A DNA stretch of 64,000 bases from Alphaproteobacteria bacterium. GTDB taxonomy: Bacteria; Pseudomonadota; Alphaproteobacteria; UBA7985; JAUIBT01. The position numbers were made by a program, and so were the translations under genes. The notes under the pieces are model-generated. The model was not told the DNA's origin, ran no database searches, and saw only the letters and a program-made list of their open reading frames with translations. The stretch covers positions 124,001 to 188,000 of the forward strand of contig JAUIBT010000003.1 of NCBI GenBank assembly GCA_030428255.1, written 5' to 3'. This document shows, piece after piece, positions 1 through 9,264 of the stretch (the first letter of the stretch is position 1; the number at the start of each line of letters is the position of its first letter).

Positions 1-1395
1 ATCGAGCCCAACCGCGTTGTGGCCTATATGCCGATGGTCAACGAGGCGCTGGAGATCGCCAAGCATCAGCCGAGCGCAGGCGTTTTGGTCTGGCAGCGCG
101 AGCAGTGCCCGGCCGAGCTGACCGCTGGCCGCGACAAAGACTGGCAGGCCGAGCTTGCAGGCGCGACACCTGCCGATTGCGTACCCGTCGAGGCCACCGA
201 TCCGCTCTATATCCTCTATACCTCGGGCACCACGGGCACGCCCAAGGGCATTGTGCGCGATAACGGCGGTCACGCAGTGGCGCTCTATTGGTCCATGAAG
301 CATATCTATGGCGTTGAGCCGGGCGATGTTTATTGGGCGGCCTCGGATGTGGGCTGGGTCGTGGGGCACTCCTATATCTGCTATGCGCCGCTGCTGTACG
401 GCGCAACCACGCTGATCTATGAGGGCAAGCCGGTCGGCACGCCCGACGCCGGCGCCTTTTGGCGGGTGATTGCTGAACATCGCGTCAAGGTCATGTTCAC
501 CGCGCCCACAGCCATTCGTGCCATGAAACAGCAAGACCCGGAAGGACTGAAGGTCAAAGACTACGACCTGTCCTGCCTTAAGGCGCAGTTCGTGGCAGGG
601 GAGCGCTGCGACCCCGATACGCTGCGCTGGTTGCAAAAGCATCTGGGCGTGCCGGTGGTGGATCACTGGTGGCAGACCGAAACCGGCTGGATGATCGCGG
701 GCATTTGCTTGGGCGACGAGGCTCTGCCGGTCAAAGAGGGCTCGGCCAATCTGCCGGGGCCGACGTGGCAGATCGAGGCGCTGGACGCCGACGGTAAGCC
801 AGTCGCGCCCGGTGAGACCGGCAATATCTGTGCCAAGCTGCCCATGCCGCCCGGCACCTTTCCGACCATTTGGGGCAATGCGGATCGCTATCGCCAAGCC
901 TATCTGGACCCATTCCCTGGCTATTACATGACCGGCGACGCGGGCTATTTGGATGAAGACGGCTATATCTTCATCATGGCGCGCACCGACGACATCATCA
1001 ACGTCGCGGGGCATCGCCTGTCAACCGGCCAGATGGAAGAAGTGTTGAGCGATCACCCCTTGGTGGCTGAGTGTGCTGTCATCGGTGTTGCCGACGAACT
1101 GAAGGGCCAATTGCCTTTGGGCCTGTTAGTGCTCAATGCGGGCGCTGAGGACCAGGGCGAGCAGATCATCAAAGAGGTGGTGCAGTCGGTGCGCGAGGTC
1201 ATCGGTCCGGTGGCAGCCTTCAAGCTGGCGGCGGTGGTCAAGCGCCTGCCCAAGACCCGCTCAGGCAAGATTCTGCGCGGCATCATGCGAAAAATGGCCG
1301 ACGGCGAGGCCTACAAGGCACCAGCGACCATTGATGATATGGCGATCTTGCCTGAGGTGGAAGCGGCGCTGAAGACCTTGGGTTACGCCAAGTAA
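1..1395 (+). CDS. prpE: Propionyl-CoA (or acetyl-CoA) synthetase, 5' end outside window
   Basis: AMP-forming short-chain acyl-CoA synthetase that activates propionate or acetate by way of an acyl-adenylate. The frame is open from base 1, so the N-terminal part of the protein lies upstream of the window. The visible 464 residues contain the phosphate-binding loop YTSGTTGTPKG (about nt 214-246) followed by RDNGGH, the WWQTETGW motif (nt 667-690), the A8 hinge around GHRLSTGQMEE, and the C-terminal TRSGKILRG containing the catalytic lysine. The RDNGGH run after the P-loop is closer to PrpE/ACSS3-type propionyl-CoA synthetases than to Acs, so propionate is the preferred guess. Substrate cannot be settled from sequence. 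A strong hairpin terminator follows the stop. Confidence 0.88.
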   Translation: MEPNRVVAYMPMVNEALEIAKHQPSAGVLVWQREQCPAELTAGRDKDWQAELAGATPADCVPVEATDPLYILYTSGTTGTPKGIVRDNGGHAVALYWSMKHIYGVEPGDVYWAASDVGWVVGHSYICYAPLLYGATTLIYEGKPVGTPDAGAFWRVIAEHRVKVMFTAPTAIRAMKQQDPEGLKVKDYDLSCLKAQFVAGERCDPDTLRWLQKHLGVPVVDHWWQTETGWMIAGICLGDEALPVKEGSANLPGPTWQIEALDADGKPVAPGETGNICAKLPMPPGTFPTIWGNADRYRQAYLDPFPGYYMTGDAGYLDEDGYIFIMARTDDIINVAGHRLSTGQMEEVLSDHPLVAECAVIGVADELKGQLPLGLLVLNAGAEDQGEQIIKEVVQSVREVIGPVAAFKLAAVVKRLPKTRSGKILRGIMRKMADGEAYKAPATIDDMAILPEVEAALKTLGYAK

Positions 1396-1436
1396 GTACG
1401 CGCAACGCGGTGGCCCAGACGGTCAAATGACTGCAC

Positions 1437-1479
1437 CGACAAGGCTGTTCGGATCCAAGCCGAGCAGCCTTGTCGTTTT
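1437..1479 (+). terminator. Rho-independent terminator after the acyl-CoA synthetase gene
   Basis: An 11-bp perfect stem, CGACAAGGCTG (1437-1447) pairing with CAGCCTTGTCG (1465-1475), can extend inward through TTCGG/CCGA and is followed by TTTT. It lies 42 bases past the stop codon and separates this gene from the next. Confidence 0.85.
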
Positions 1480-1633
1480 GCGGCTCAGCATTTTTGACCC
1501 TCGGGGCCTGACGTCATGCAAAACAAGTTCCGCCCAACCAGGATTTGCGCTAGGGCTTGAGGGCTCGACCCGCTTGTAAATCGTCGGCCAGGACCTTGGT
1601 CGAGCCGCCTGGACACCCCCGTGAGATCCTCGC

Positions 1634-3589
1634 ATGTCGGTTAAGAAAAAGCCCTCAGTCTTCAAGCGCGTTTGGAACGCCTTGTTTAAACCCGCGCGCC
1701 CTGTCTATTTGGAAGACAAAGCCAGCGGCAAAACCAAGCGGCGGGCCAAATCTCAGGCCACACAGGCGCGCGCTGCGCACAAGCCCGCCAAGCGCGCAGC
1801 GGAGGTCGAGACCACAGCGCTGACGCCGGACCAGCCCGCCTATTGGGGCTATATGGACGGCAAGGGCAATGTGCGCCTTAAGGGCTCGGATCGCGTTTTG
1901 GGCAAGTCGAACCGCAGCAAGAAGGCGGCCTTGCAAGATTTTGCTGAGCGTTTCGCTGACCAAGAAGCGCGGGTCGCCGTCTTGGAAAGCCTGGGGCAGA
2001 GCGCTGCGCTGGAGCCCGCACACTGGCAGAGCTTGGAGCGTCTGGCTCTGGAGATCAAGCAGCAGCCAGGACTAGGCGATTTGTCGGCGCTTGAAGCGCG
2101 CCTTGCAGACCTTGAAGCACGCTTTGCGAACGCGGCTCGCGAGCTGCACGACCAGCGCCAAGCCATGCTGGATGAACTGGCGGTTTTGGCGCAACTGGGC
2201 AAGGCCCAAGATGTGAGTGGCGAGCTGGCGGACCTGGAAGGTCGTTGGTCAACCCTGGTGGTTACCGGCGCCGTCGATGAGGCCCCGCAGCTATTGCGCT
2301 TTGAGCGCAGCGTGAAGGCGATCCGCCAGCTCCAAAGCCAAGTCGATCACAACAAAGACGCGCTGCGCGCTGAAGGCGATCAACTGGCCGAAAACCTGGA
2401 GATCCTGATCGAGGACTCCGCTTGGATCGAGGCCGAAGCCTTGTTGACCAAACGTGGCGAGCGCCGCGCCCTGATCGAGCGCGCACTGGGCGAGGAGATG
2501 CGAAAGCGCTTCACCGATTTGGAGGCGGTCATTGCCGCCAACGCCGCAGAGCAGCGCCAGGTTCAGGCGGCAGACAAAGCGGCACAAGACGAGGCGCGCC
2601 AGACGGTGTTGGATCGCTTCAAAGCCTATTTGGAGCAAGGAGATTGGCGCGACGCGCCCGAAGTTGCCCGCGCAATCAAGCAAGACTGGCAGGCGCTGCA
2701 GGCCGACGCCTCCCTGCACAACCCCAGCCAGGACCTGATCTTCGCCCAGTTGCGTGCGGCTTTGCAAGATGGTCTGCGGGACCAACAAAGCGCGCGTGCA
2801 GAGTTGCGCCAAGAGGCCAGCAACACCCGACAAAGCATGTTGGAGCGGTTGGAGACCTTAGCTGCCGAGGCAAAGAGCGCACCCGCTGCTCAGGGCTGGT
2901 CGGTTTTTGACGACGGTATCAAGGATGTACGCACGGCTTGGGCTAAATTGAAACCGGCCGCCAGCGCCACCGAAGAACAGGCCTTGTGTGCGGCCATGGA
3001 TCGGTTGGGCGACCTCCGTCAGGCCCATTTTGAACGCCAAGCGGCGGGCCGCGATCAAGCGCTGGAGAAAAAGCGCATCTTGATTGATGACGTGGCCAAG
3101 TTCTCGCCTGCTCTGGGCTCCAAGGAGTTGCGCCAGCACTTGGCGGACAGCCTCGACGCTTGGAAGGCTGCAGGCTCGGCTGGGCGCGATCACGATGAAG
3201 GGCTGTGGCAGTCCTACAACGCCGCGCGCGATTTGGTGCGTTTGGAGATCGACCGCTTGCGCCAAATCGAAGCAGGGGAGGCCGCCGAGCGCCTGGCCGC
3301 CGCTTTTGCGGCCAAGAAAGAGCGCCAGGCCCAGATCGAAAACCTGATAATGGTCGATGAGTTGTTGCAGGAGTCCAAGCCCAGCAAGTCGCTGGAGAAG
3401 CAGATTGAAAAGAAACGCGCCCAAGTGCGTGAGCTGCAAGATCAGATGATGGATATCCAACGCCGCCTGCGTGAGATGGCCAAACGCAAGAAAAACGAAA
3501 CAGAAGCGGGCGACCAACAACAGCTCAAGTCGAACAACCTAAGCGAGAATTCTGGCTCCCAACCTGCGGAATCCGAGTCGCAGGTCTAG
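1634..3589 (+). CDS. DUF349-repeat coiled-coil protein
   Basis: A 651-aa soluble protein with no signal peptide. The N terminus (about residues 1-60) is strongly basic, rich in Lys and Arg. The rest is almost entirely charged helix, rich in Ala, Glu, Gln, Leu and Arg. Two stretches fit the DUF349 pattern of W...W...LW..F..A.D: around residues 420-475 (GWSVFDD, then VRTAWAKLKP, then RLGDLRQAHF) and around 505-540 (LDAWKAAG, then LWQSYNAARD). Earlier weaker repeats may be present. The C terminus (about 570-620) is a Lys/Glu coiled coil. DUF349 proteins are widespread but poorly characterised. The basic head suggests binding to nucleic acid or to an acidic surface, which is inference. The ATG start at 1634 has only a weak upstream GAG. 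Confidence 0.72.
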   Translation: MSVKKKPSVFKRVWNALFKPARPVYLEDKASGKTKRRAKSQATQARAAHKPAKRAAEVETTALTPDQPAYWGYMDGKGNVRLKGSDRVLGKSNRSKKAALQDFAERFADQEARVAVLESLGQSAALEPAHWQSLERLALEIKQQPGLGDLSALEARLADLEARFANAARELHDQRQAMLDELAVLAQLGKAQDVSGELADLEGRWSTLVVTGAVDEAPQLLRFERSVKAIRQLQSQVDHNKDALRAEGDQLAENLEILIEDSAWIEAEALLTKRGERRALIERALGEEMRKRFTDLEAVIAANAAEQRQVQAADKAAQDEARQTVLDRFKAYLEQGDWRDAPEVARAIKQDWQALQADASLHNPSQDLIFAQLRAALQDGLRDQQSARAELRQEASNTRQSMLERLETLAAEAKSAPAAQGWSVFDDGIKDVRTAWAKLKPAASATEEQALCAAMDRLGDLRQAHFERQAAGRDQALEKKRILIDDVAKFSPALGSKELRQHLADSLDAWKAAGSAGRDHDEGLWQSYNAARDLVRLEIDRLRQIEAGEAAERLAAAFAAKKERQAQIENLIMVDELLQESKPSKSLEKQIEKKRAQVRELQDQMMDIQRRLREMAKRKKNETEAGDQQQLKSNNLSENSGSQPAESESQV

Positions 3590-3821
3590 CGCGAAGCGAC
3601 CGCCGAGGCCTGCCGCAAAACAGCCGCAATTGATCGCAGCGTGGCGCGGACTAGCCACGCATTTGCCTTAGTTTACCCGTTATACCTGCATGCAATATGC
3701 ATTCGTGCTAGGCTAGGCCGAGCTCCATGCTGTCTCCTCGCTGTCGGTGATCGTCGAACATGATACACGCTTGACTTGTCTCCAAGCCAAGCTGCCGCGG
3801 CAACCATAATGGGCTGCAAAC

Positions 3822-5258
3822 GTGAAACAGGGTTTGTCTTTTCGCCGCGGATTTTTTGTTGGTCTCGTCGGCGTTTCTTTTGGTTTGGCTTTGGCCAGCG
3901 GCCTCTTGGCTGTTATGGAGCGCGCGGGCGTGCGTCAGACCCTGAATGATACCTTGGCGGGATTTTCGAACCAAGCTTTGCGAACGCCGCAAACCGAAAC
4001 AACCAGGGTCGCGATTAACGATACCACCGATGCCTTGGCAGCCCGCTATAGTTCGGGCAGCTTTGAGGCGGCTCCGCAAACGCTTCGCGAGCCGGCTCTG
4101 CGTGTGGGCCAAGCCATACCGGATTTGCAGCTACTGCCAACGGCAGATCAAATCTATATTCCAGAGCTAGAAGACACAGCACTGGCCCTAGCTGGCCCGA
4201 CGGCGCGTCTGAATGGCGAGGAGCTTGCGCTCGCTGGCCCAGGCACCAACCAAGATGGGATACAAGAGCAAGTCACCCCAGAGGCGGCGACCATATCTGC
4301 GCTCTTGCAGACCATCGAGCTCAGCCCAGCCCGGCAAGACAGCGCCCAAGACGGCCTGCAAGTGGCTCAGGCGGCGGGCCTGCCGGTTGACCCCAACTTC
4401 CGTTCGACGGCGACTTTGAAGACCCTGCCCAGCGGGCGCTCCATGTCTTGGGTCACGCCGGGCTTGGTCATGACCGAGCAACACAATCCACTCTATTTGG
4501 ATCAACGCGGATATTGCGCGCTGACCTTCGACGACGGTCCTGATCGCATCAAAGACAATCGCATCATGGACATTTTGCGCGCCGAGGGTGTGCCCGCTAC
4601 CTTCTTTGTCTTGGGCAACAAGCTGAAGGGGGCAGAGGCGACCATCGCACGCATGCTGGCCGAGGGCCACGAGGTGGGAAACCATTCTTGGTCTCACCCC
4701 CAGTTGACCAAATTAAGCGCCGCAAAGGCGCGTTCGCAAATTGAGCGCACCTCGCGCGCCTTGGAAAGGTTAGGCGCGGTGGTGCGGGTTTTTCGTCCAC
4801 CCTATGGCGATCAAAACAAGCGGGTGCGCCAAATTGGGCAAGATCTGGGTATGCGCAGCATGTTGTGGGACGTTGATTCGCTGGATTGGAAGGTCCGGCG
4901 CGCTGCCAGCATCCGCGCTGAAATCGACGACACGGCGGACAGGGGGTCGGTGATTCTCATGCACAGCCACGTCAATGGTACCGTAGAAGCACTGCCGCAG
5001 ATCATCAACGATTTGCGCGCCAAAGGCTGTCAGTTTGTAACCGCGAGCCAGTGGTTCGATGGGCTCAACTCCTATGGCATGCCCCTACCGCAGCGGCGAG
5101 CGCGGGTTGCCAAGACGCCCAAACCTCGCGCAGCAGAGCCTGCTGTTGTCGCTCCAAGCGTGCCCAGTACAAGTTATCAATGGGACCCCAATCCTGTGCC
5201 CAGCTATCCTGTTACCCCAAGCCAGCCCGCTGCTGGTGAGCCGATCTACATCTACTAG
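3822..5258 (+). CDS. Membrane-anchored polysaccharide deacetylase (NodB domain)
   Basis: A 478-aa protein with one hydrophobic N-terminal segment (about residues 10-30), a low-complexity spacer to about residue 225, a NodB/CE4 deacetylase domain (about 228-415) and a Pro/Ser-rich tail. All CE4 motifs are visible: TFDDGPD (catalytic base and metal Asp), NHSWSHP (metal histidines), RPPYGD, DVDSLDW and LMHSH. An active metal-dependent deacetylase working in the periplasm is therefore likely. The substrate could be peptidoglycan or an exported polysaccharide. Translation starts at GTG 3822, chosen because it puts the hydrophobic anchor at the N terminus. The gene is preceded by about 230 bases without another gene. 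Confidence 0.87.
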   Translation: MKQGLSFRRGFFVGLVGVSFGLALASGLLAVMERAGVRQTLNDTLAGFSNQALRTPQTETTRVAINDTTDALAARYSSGSFEAAPQTLREPALRVGQAIPDLQLLPTADQIYIPELEDTALALAGPTARLNGEELALAGPGTNQDGIQEQVTPEAATISALLQTIELSPARQDSAQDGLQVAQAAGLPVDPNFRSTATLKTLPSGRSMSWVTPGLVMTEQHNPLYLDQRGYCALTFDDGPDRIKDNRIMDILRAEGVPATFFVLGNKLKGAEATIARMLAEGHEVGNHSWSHPQLTKLSAAKARSQIERTSRALERLGAVVRVFRPPYGDQNKRVRQIGQDLGMRSMLWDVDSLDWKVRRAASIRAEIDDTADRGSVILMHSHVNGTVEALPQIINDLRAKGCQFVTASQWFDGLNSYGMPLPQRRARVAKTPKPRAAEPAVVAPSVPSTSYQWDPNPVPSYPVTPSQPAAGEPIYIY

Positions 5259-5423
5259 GTGGATGCGCGAGTAACAGGCGGTTGTTGGCCGTTCACGGCT
5301 TGGCGGTCGGTCTGGCAGTAAAAAACCGGCCTCGTTTCGACTCCTAATGTGCCTCCCCCCTTGCCAGCGCGCGTGCCACAACGCATCTATGCAGCAGTGT
5401 TCCCCAATTTGACGCTGGTAGAA

Positions 5424-5717
5424 ATGGTTGCCCTGATCTCAGTTTTCATTCTTTTGCTCAACATAGCGACGTTCTTACTGCTCGCGCATGTCATCATCGA
5501 CTACTTGGTGCGCTTTGGCGTAACCTCCTATCGCAATGGCTTTGTCGCCCAGCTCAAGGCCTTCACCACCGCCTTGTTTGAGCCTGTGTTGATGCCGCTG
5601 CGCAAGGTGCTGCCGCGCTTCAATGGCGTGGATCTGTCGCCATTGGTGCTGTTCATCATCCTCTATTTTTTGCGCGTGCTGGTATCGCAAGACCTCATGC
5701 CCCTGTTGGCGACCTAG
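5424..5717 (+). CDS. YggT family membrane protein
   Basis: A 97-aa integral membrane protein with two hydrophobic segments, near residues 2-25 and 70-95, separated by a cytoplasmic-type loop containing FEPVLMPLRKVLPRFNGVD. That loop is the typical YggT signature (P-hydrophobic-P-hydrophobic-R). The frame is open from GTG 5349, which would add 25 residues. The ATG at 5424 gives the usual family length and a clean N-terminal membrane helix, so it is preferred. YggT proteins are linked with membrane and osmotic homeostasis and with cell division, without a defined biochemistry. Confidence 0.8.
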   Translation: MVALISVFILLLNIATFLLLAHVIIDYLVRFGVTSYRNGFVAQLKAFTTALFEPVLMPLRKVLPRFNGVDLSPLVLFIILYFLRVLVSQDLMPLLAT

Positions 5718-5912
5718 AGCTTCGTCGCCGCGCCGTAGGCTTTACAAAGGGGTGAGGGCGGCGCGACGTGGCGGAAAGTCACGGCTTTTGGGCGGCTTTT
5801 GACGCGCCTTGCCTCCGGCCTTAATTTATTTGCTGCGACAGCTTCGTTAAGACGACATTGATACACCAGGGGCTGCGCAGCGCGCGGAGGCCCAAACCCG
5901 AAGGATAGAGAC

Positions 5913-6842
5913 ATGAGTGCGACCATATTGGACGGCAAAGCCTTTGCCGCAGCCCTGCGCCAAGGTCTGGGCAGCTTCGTTGAGGCCCTGAAGCAAGACC
6001 AGGGTCTCACACCGGGTTTGGCCGTTGTGCTGGTGGGCGAAGATCCTGCGAGCCAGGTCTATGTGCGCAATAAACACAAATCGACCATCGAGGCTGGCAT
6101 GGCCTCCTTTGAGTATCGCTTGCCCGACACAACCAGCCAAGAGGAGCTGGAGGCGCTGATCGACGAGCTGAACGCGCGCGAGGATGTTAACGGCATTCTG
6201 GTGCAGTTGCCCCTGCCCAAGGGGTTGGATGATCGCGCCATCATCGAGCGCATTCGCGTTGAAAAAGACGTGGACGGGTTTCACATCGAAAACGTTGGCA
6301 TGCTGGCGGCTGGCGTTGGCAAGCCCTTGATACCCTGTACACCGCTGGGCAGCCTGTTGATCCTGCAAGACCATTTGGGCAGTTTGTCCGGCCTGAACGC
6401 GGTTGTTTTGGGCCGCTCGAACATCGTCGGTAAGCCTATGGCACAGTTGTTGCTGAGCCAAAGCGCGACGGTGGAAATCTGCCACTCACGCACCAAAGAT
6501 CTGGCCGAGCATGTGCGTCGCGCCGATGTATTGGTTGCTGCCGTCGGCCGTCCTGAAATGGTTCCAGGCGACTGGATCAAGCCGGGTGCCACCGTTATCG
6601 ACGTGGGTATTAACCGCATTGACCACCCCGAAAAGCCCGGCAAGTCCAAACTGGTCGGTGACGTTGACACGGCCTCTTGCATGCAAGTCGCGGGCGCGAT
6701 CACTCCTGTTCCAGGCGGGATTGGGCCCATGACAATCGCCTGTCTGCTGGCTAACACCTTGACGGCGACCTGCCGTCAACACGGCCTGGCCGAGCCAGAC
6801 TTGCTGGCTTTGGTCCGCCAAGCCCGCGGCGATGACGCCTAA
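5913..6842 (+). CDS. folD: Bifunctional methylene-THF dehydrogenase/cyclohydrolase FolD
   Basis: A 309-aa cytosolic enzyme that interconverts 5,10-methylene-THF and 10-formyl-THF. Visible signatures are YVRNKHKS with the catalytic lysine (about residues 50-57), GILVQLPLP (about 96-104), the cofactor-binding GRSNIVGKP (about 168-176) and PGGIGPMT (about 265-272). Length is normal for the family. A good ribosome binding context (AGGATAGAGAC) precedes the ATG at 5913. The gene stands alone, with about 190 bases upstream and a similar gap downstream. Confidence 0.96.
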   Translation: MSATILDGKAFAAALRQGLGSFVEALKQDQGLTPGLAVVLVGEDPASQVYVRNKHKSTIEAGMASFEYRLPDTTSQEELEALIDELNAREDVNGILVQLPLPKGLDDRAIIERIRVEKDVDGFHIENVGMLAAGVGKPLIPCTPLGSLLILQDHLGSLSGLNAVVLGRSNIVGKPMAQLLLSQSATVEICHSRTKDLAEHVRRADVLVAAVGRPEMVPGDWIKPGATVIDVGINRIDHPEKPGKSKLVGDVDTASCMQVAGAITPVPGGIGPMTIACLLANTLTATCRQHGLAEPDLLALVRQARGDDA

Positions 6843-7028
6843 ACACCTAGACTGTCGTTAGATATGATCGGACAAAGCAAGCAGCAGGCGATTCTCACAG
6901 TCGCGTGAAGTGACAAGGCGTTCACCCAGGAAAATGAAGGCGAGCCCAAGATAAACGGTGCAATTGGGGGCGAAAATCGCCTATATGGTGGCTGCTCATC
7001 GTCCTGCCCATTATCTTGGAGCGTCACC

Positions 7029-9194
7029 GTGCCCTTGCGTCGTAACCTCGCGTTTATCTTTGTCGGTCTCTTTGTGTTCTTGGCCAATACTGCCGCAGCG
7101 CAGACAACAGCCGAAGACATCAAAGCCTTCATTGCAGAAAACTTGTCGAGCCCGGTCAACATCTTGTTGATGGGGCAGGTCGAGGTCGCGGAGATCAAGG
7201 TCAGCGGTGCGGAACCGAGCTATCAGGTTGAGATCAACGGCATAGCCTACCCAGGCAAACCCGCTTTTGCTAATGCCAGCTTTACGCTGCAGAACGTGCT
7301 GGGGCTTGAATACGATCTGAAAGACGCGCGCTACGAATTCACGTCAGAAAATCAGATCATGGAGCCCAAGGCCTGGTCCGGCCGCTGGTCGTTCCAGGTT
7401 CCACAGCGCTATGAAGCACTCACCTGGTCCGCCAGCAATATTCTTGCGCCCGGGTTTTCGCTCGGACGTTTGGACATTAACCTGCAAAACACGGTCGCCA
7501 GCAGCCAGAAGAGCTTGGCCGTTACTTTGGATGCCTTCTCTCAACAACTGGAGAGCGGCGAGACCAATACCATAAACCGACTGGACCTAAACTGGACACT
7601 CGACTCGCAAGACGCACTGGTTTTTACGCTGATGCATGATCTGCTCGCTCTGGTGATTGACCCAGAGCTGGCTAGCGATGACGTGGCGCGCGATACCTAT
7701 TTGATCGAGTTGTTCCAGCGTCTAAAGGGGCGCTTGCCGGCTTCAGATTTCAAAATGAACGCTGCGGGTTGGAACACCGCCCTTGGGGATGGCCGCATGA
7801 CCGCCGACCGCCTCGAACTAGCGCTGATGCAAGAAGAAGAGGCACCTGGCGTTGGCCCATTCCAGCTCGAATTGCAAGGCCAAGGGCTGGGTCTTCACAA
7901 GGAAAGCTGGGACCTAACAGCCGGTAGCCTGGATGTCTCCATGGGGGCCGATTCCTTACGGCCGAATAATCTGGTGCCCTATTTGGGGCAACTGCTGGCG
8001 CGTTTTGATCTAAACTTGGAAGAGCTGAGCGAAGGCCAGCCTACGCCGGTGGGTGAGCTGATCCAGATCTTGGGCGAGCTGGACCTGAGCGATTCCGATG
8101 TTGTGATTAAGGCTAAGGATGTCTTCTTGGATGACCGCGACGGCAAGCACAATCAGTTGCGGCTGAGCCAAGCCGGTATGACCTCCACGCAAAAGGCAAT
8201 CGACAGCGATCAAGGCCAGCAAGATATCGTCTATTATGCTGACGGAATATCCTTGGTGCGCAGCGTGGGTAAACGCAAACTCCACACCGATATTGAACGC
8301 CTTGAAATGAACCAACAGGCGGAAGGCCTGAACACGTCCAAGTCCTTGCGTGCGCTGATGCGGCTCGTGACCTTGCCATCGCCGCAAGCTGGCAATTTGC
8401 CCGCGACGATGGGCGATCTTTATGCCTACAGCTTCAATTTCGACAAGGCTGGCTTCGATGTTCGCCTTAAGGGGCTGACCTCATCGCGACCCGATACTGG
8501 CTCGGATCTCAAGCTTTCCGAGGGCCACTTTGGTCTGTCGTTTGACGGCGCACGTGCGGATCTTAGCCACTTTGGTTTGCGCTTTGGCTTTAGCGAACTG
8601 GTGACCAGCGTTGAGCTGGATCCCTTCTTGCAGGCCTTGTTCCCCAAATCGCTGGCCTATGAGCAGCGCATCGGACTGGCGGCGTTGCAAGAGATGGTCT
8701 TGTTGATGAATGAAACGCCGCGCAGCAGCACCTTGACCTCGGACGGATTTTTTGAAAACGACCTGAAGCCGTTGTTGGGCTTGATCGGCCCGTTCTTGCC
8801 GCTGTTGTTCAACGATTTTGAGGTGGCGAAAGCCAGCTTTGAAAGCTCCATGATCCAAGCCGAAATGAGCGGAAATCTCACCCGCGCTGACCTGATGTCA
8901 GAGGTGTTTGGCGGGCAATTGCGCTTAGATATCAAGGGTATGGCGGCCCTGCAGGACCTGGCACGTCAGAACGCCAACGACCCCAAAGCGCCGGGCGCTC
9001 TTTTCTTGACCTACGCGACGCCTTTGTTGGGCTATGTGCGCGATCCCGGGCAAACCGGCGATTGGCTGATTGAAATTGAAATGCCCAAGTGGGGCTTCTT
9101 GAAGATCAACGGGGCACCCTTGCCCGACCAAATTCGTTCACGCCTGTTTAGCCCCAGGTTGCTGAAGGTTTTACAATCGCGACTCTTCCGCTAA
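7029..9194 (+). CDS. Large exported protein of unknown function
   Basis: A 721-aa protein starting at GTG 7029 behind a good Shine-Dalgarno (GGAG, 7 bases upstream). Residues 1-24 form a Sec signal peptide ending AAAQ, so the product is likely periplasmic. The mature part has many alternating short strands, such as LGRLDINLQN, DRLELALMQ and DVRLKGL, and repeated motifs in which a small element of the form R/D-L-x-L alternates with charged turns. This resembles large beta-rich alphaproteobacterial periplasmic proteins (DUF945/DUF2125/AsmA-like). No family was firmly recognised. There are no obvious catalytic motifs, no cysteines in a CxxC arrangement and no C-terminal OMP signature. It lies alone between folD and zapE. 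Confidence 0.72.
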   Translation: MPLRRNLAFIFVGLFVFLANTAAAQTTAEDIKAFIAENLSSPVNILLMGQVEVAEIKVSGAEPSYQVEINGIAYPGKPAFANASFTLQNVLGLEYDLKDARYEFTSENQIMEPKAWSGRWSFQVPQRYEALTWSASNILAPGFSLGRLDINLQNTVASSQKSLAVTLDAFSQQLESGETNTINRLDLNWTLDSQDALVFTLMHDLLALVIDPELASDDVARDTYLIELFQRLKGRLPASDFKMNAAGWNTALGDGRMTADRLELALMQEEEAPGVGPFQLELQGQGLGLHKESWDLTAGSLDVSMGADSLRPNNLVPYLGQLLARFDLNLEELSEGQPTPVGELIQILGELDLSDSDVVIKAKDVFLDDRDGKHNQLRLSQAGMTSTQKAIDSDQGQQDIVYYADGISLVRSVGKRKLHTDIERLEMNQQAEGLNTSKSLRALMRLVTLPSPQAGNLPATMGDLYAYSFNFDKAGFDVRLKGLTSSRPDTGSDLKLSEGHFGLSFDGARADLSHFGLRFGFSELVTSVELDPFLQALFPKSLAYEQRIGLAALQEMVLLMNETPRSSTLTSDGFFENDLKPLLGLIGPFLPLLFNDFEVAKASFESSMIQAEMSGNLTRADLMSEVFGGQLRLDIKGMAALQDLARQNANDPKAPGALFLTYATPLLGYVRDPGQTGDWLIEIEMPKWGFLKINGAPLPDQIRSRLFSPRLLKVLQSRLFR

Positions 9195-9264
9195 ACCCAT
9201 GTCAGGCCCGTCTGCTCCTGGCGTTTGGGCCGTCGAATTGCGCTGAGTGGTTGAGGACAAAGCA

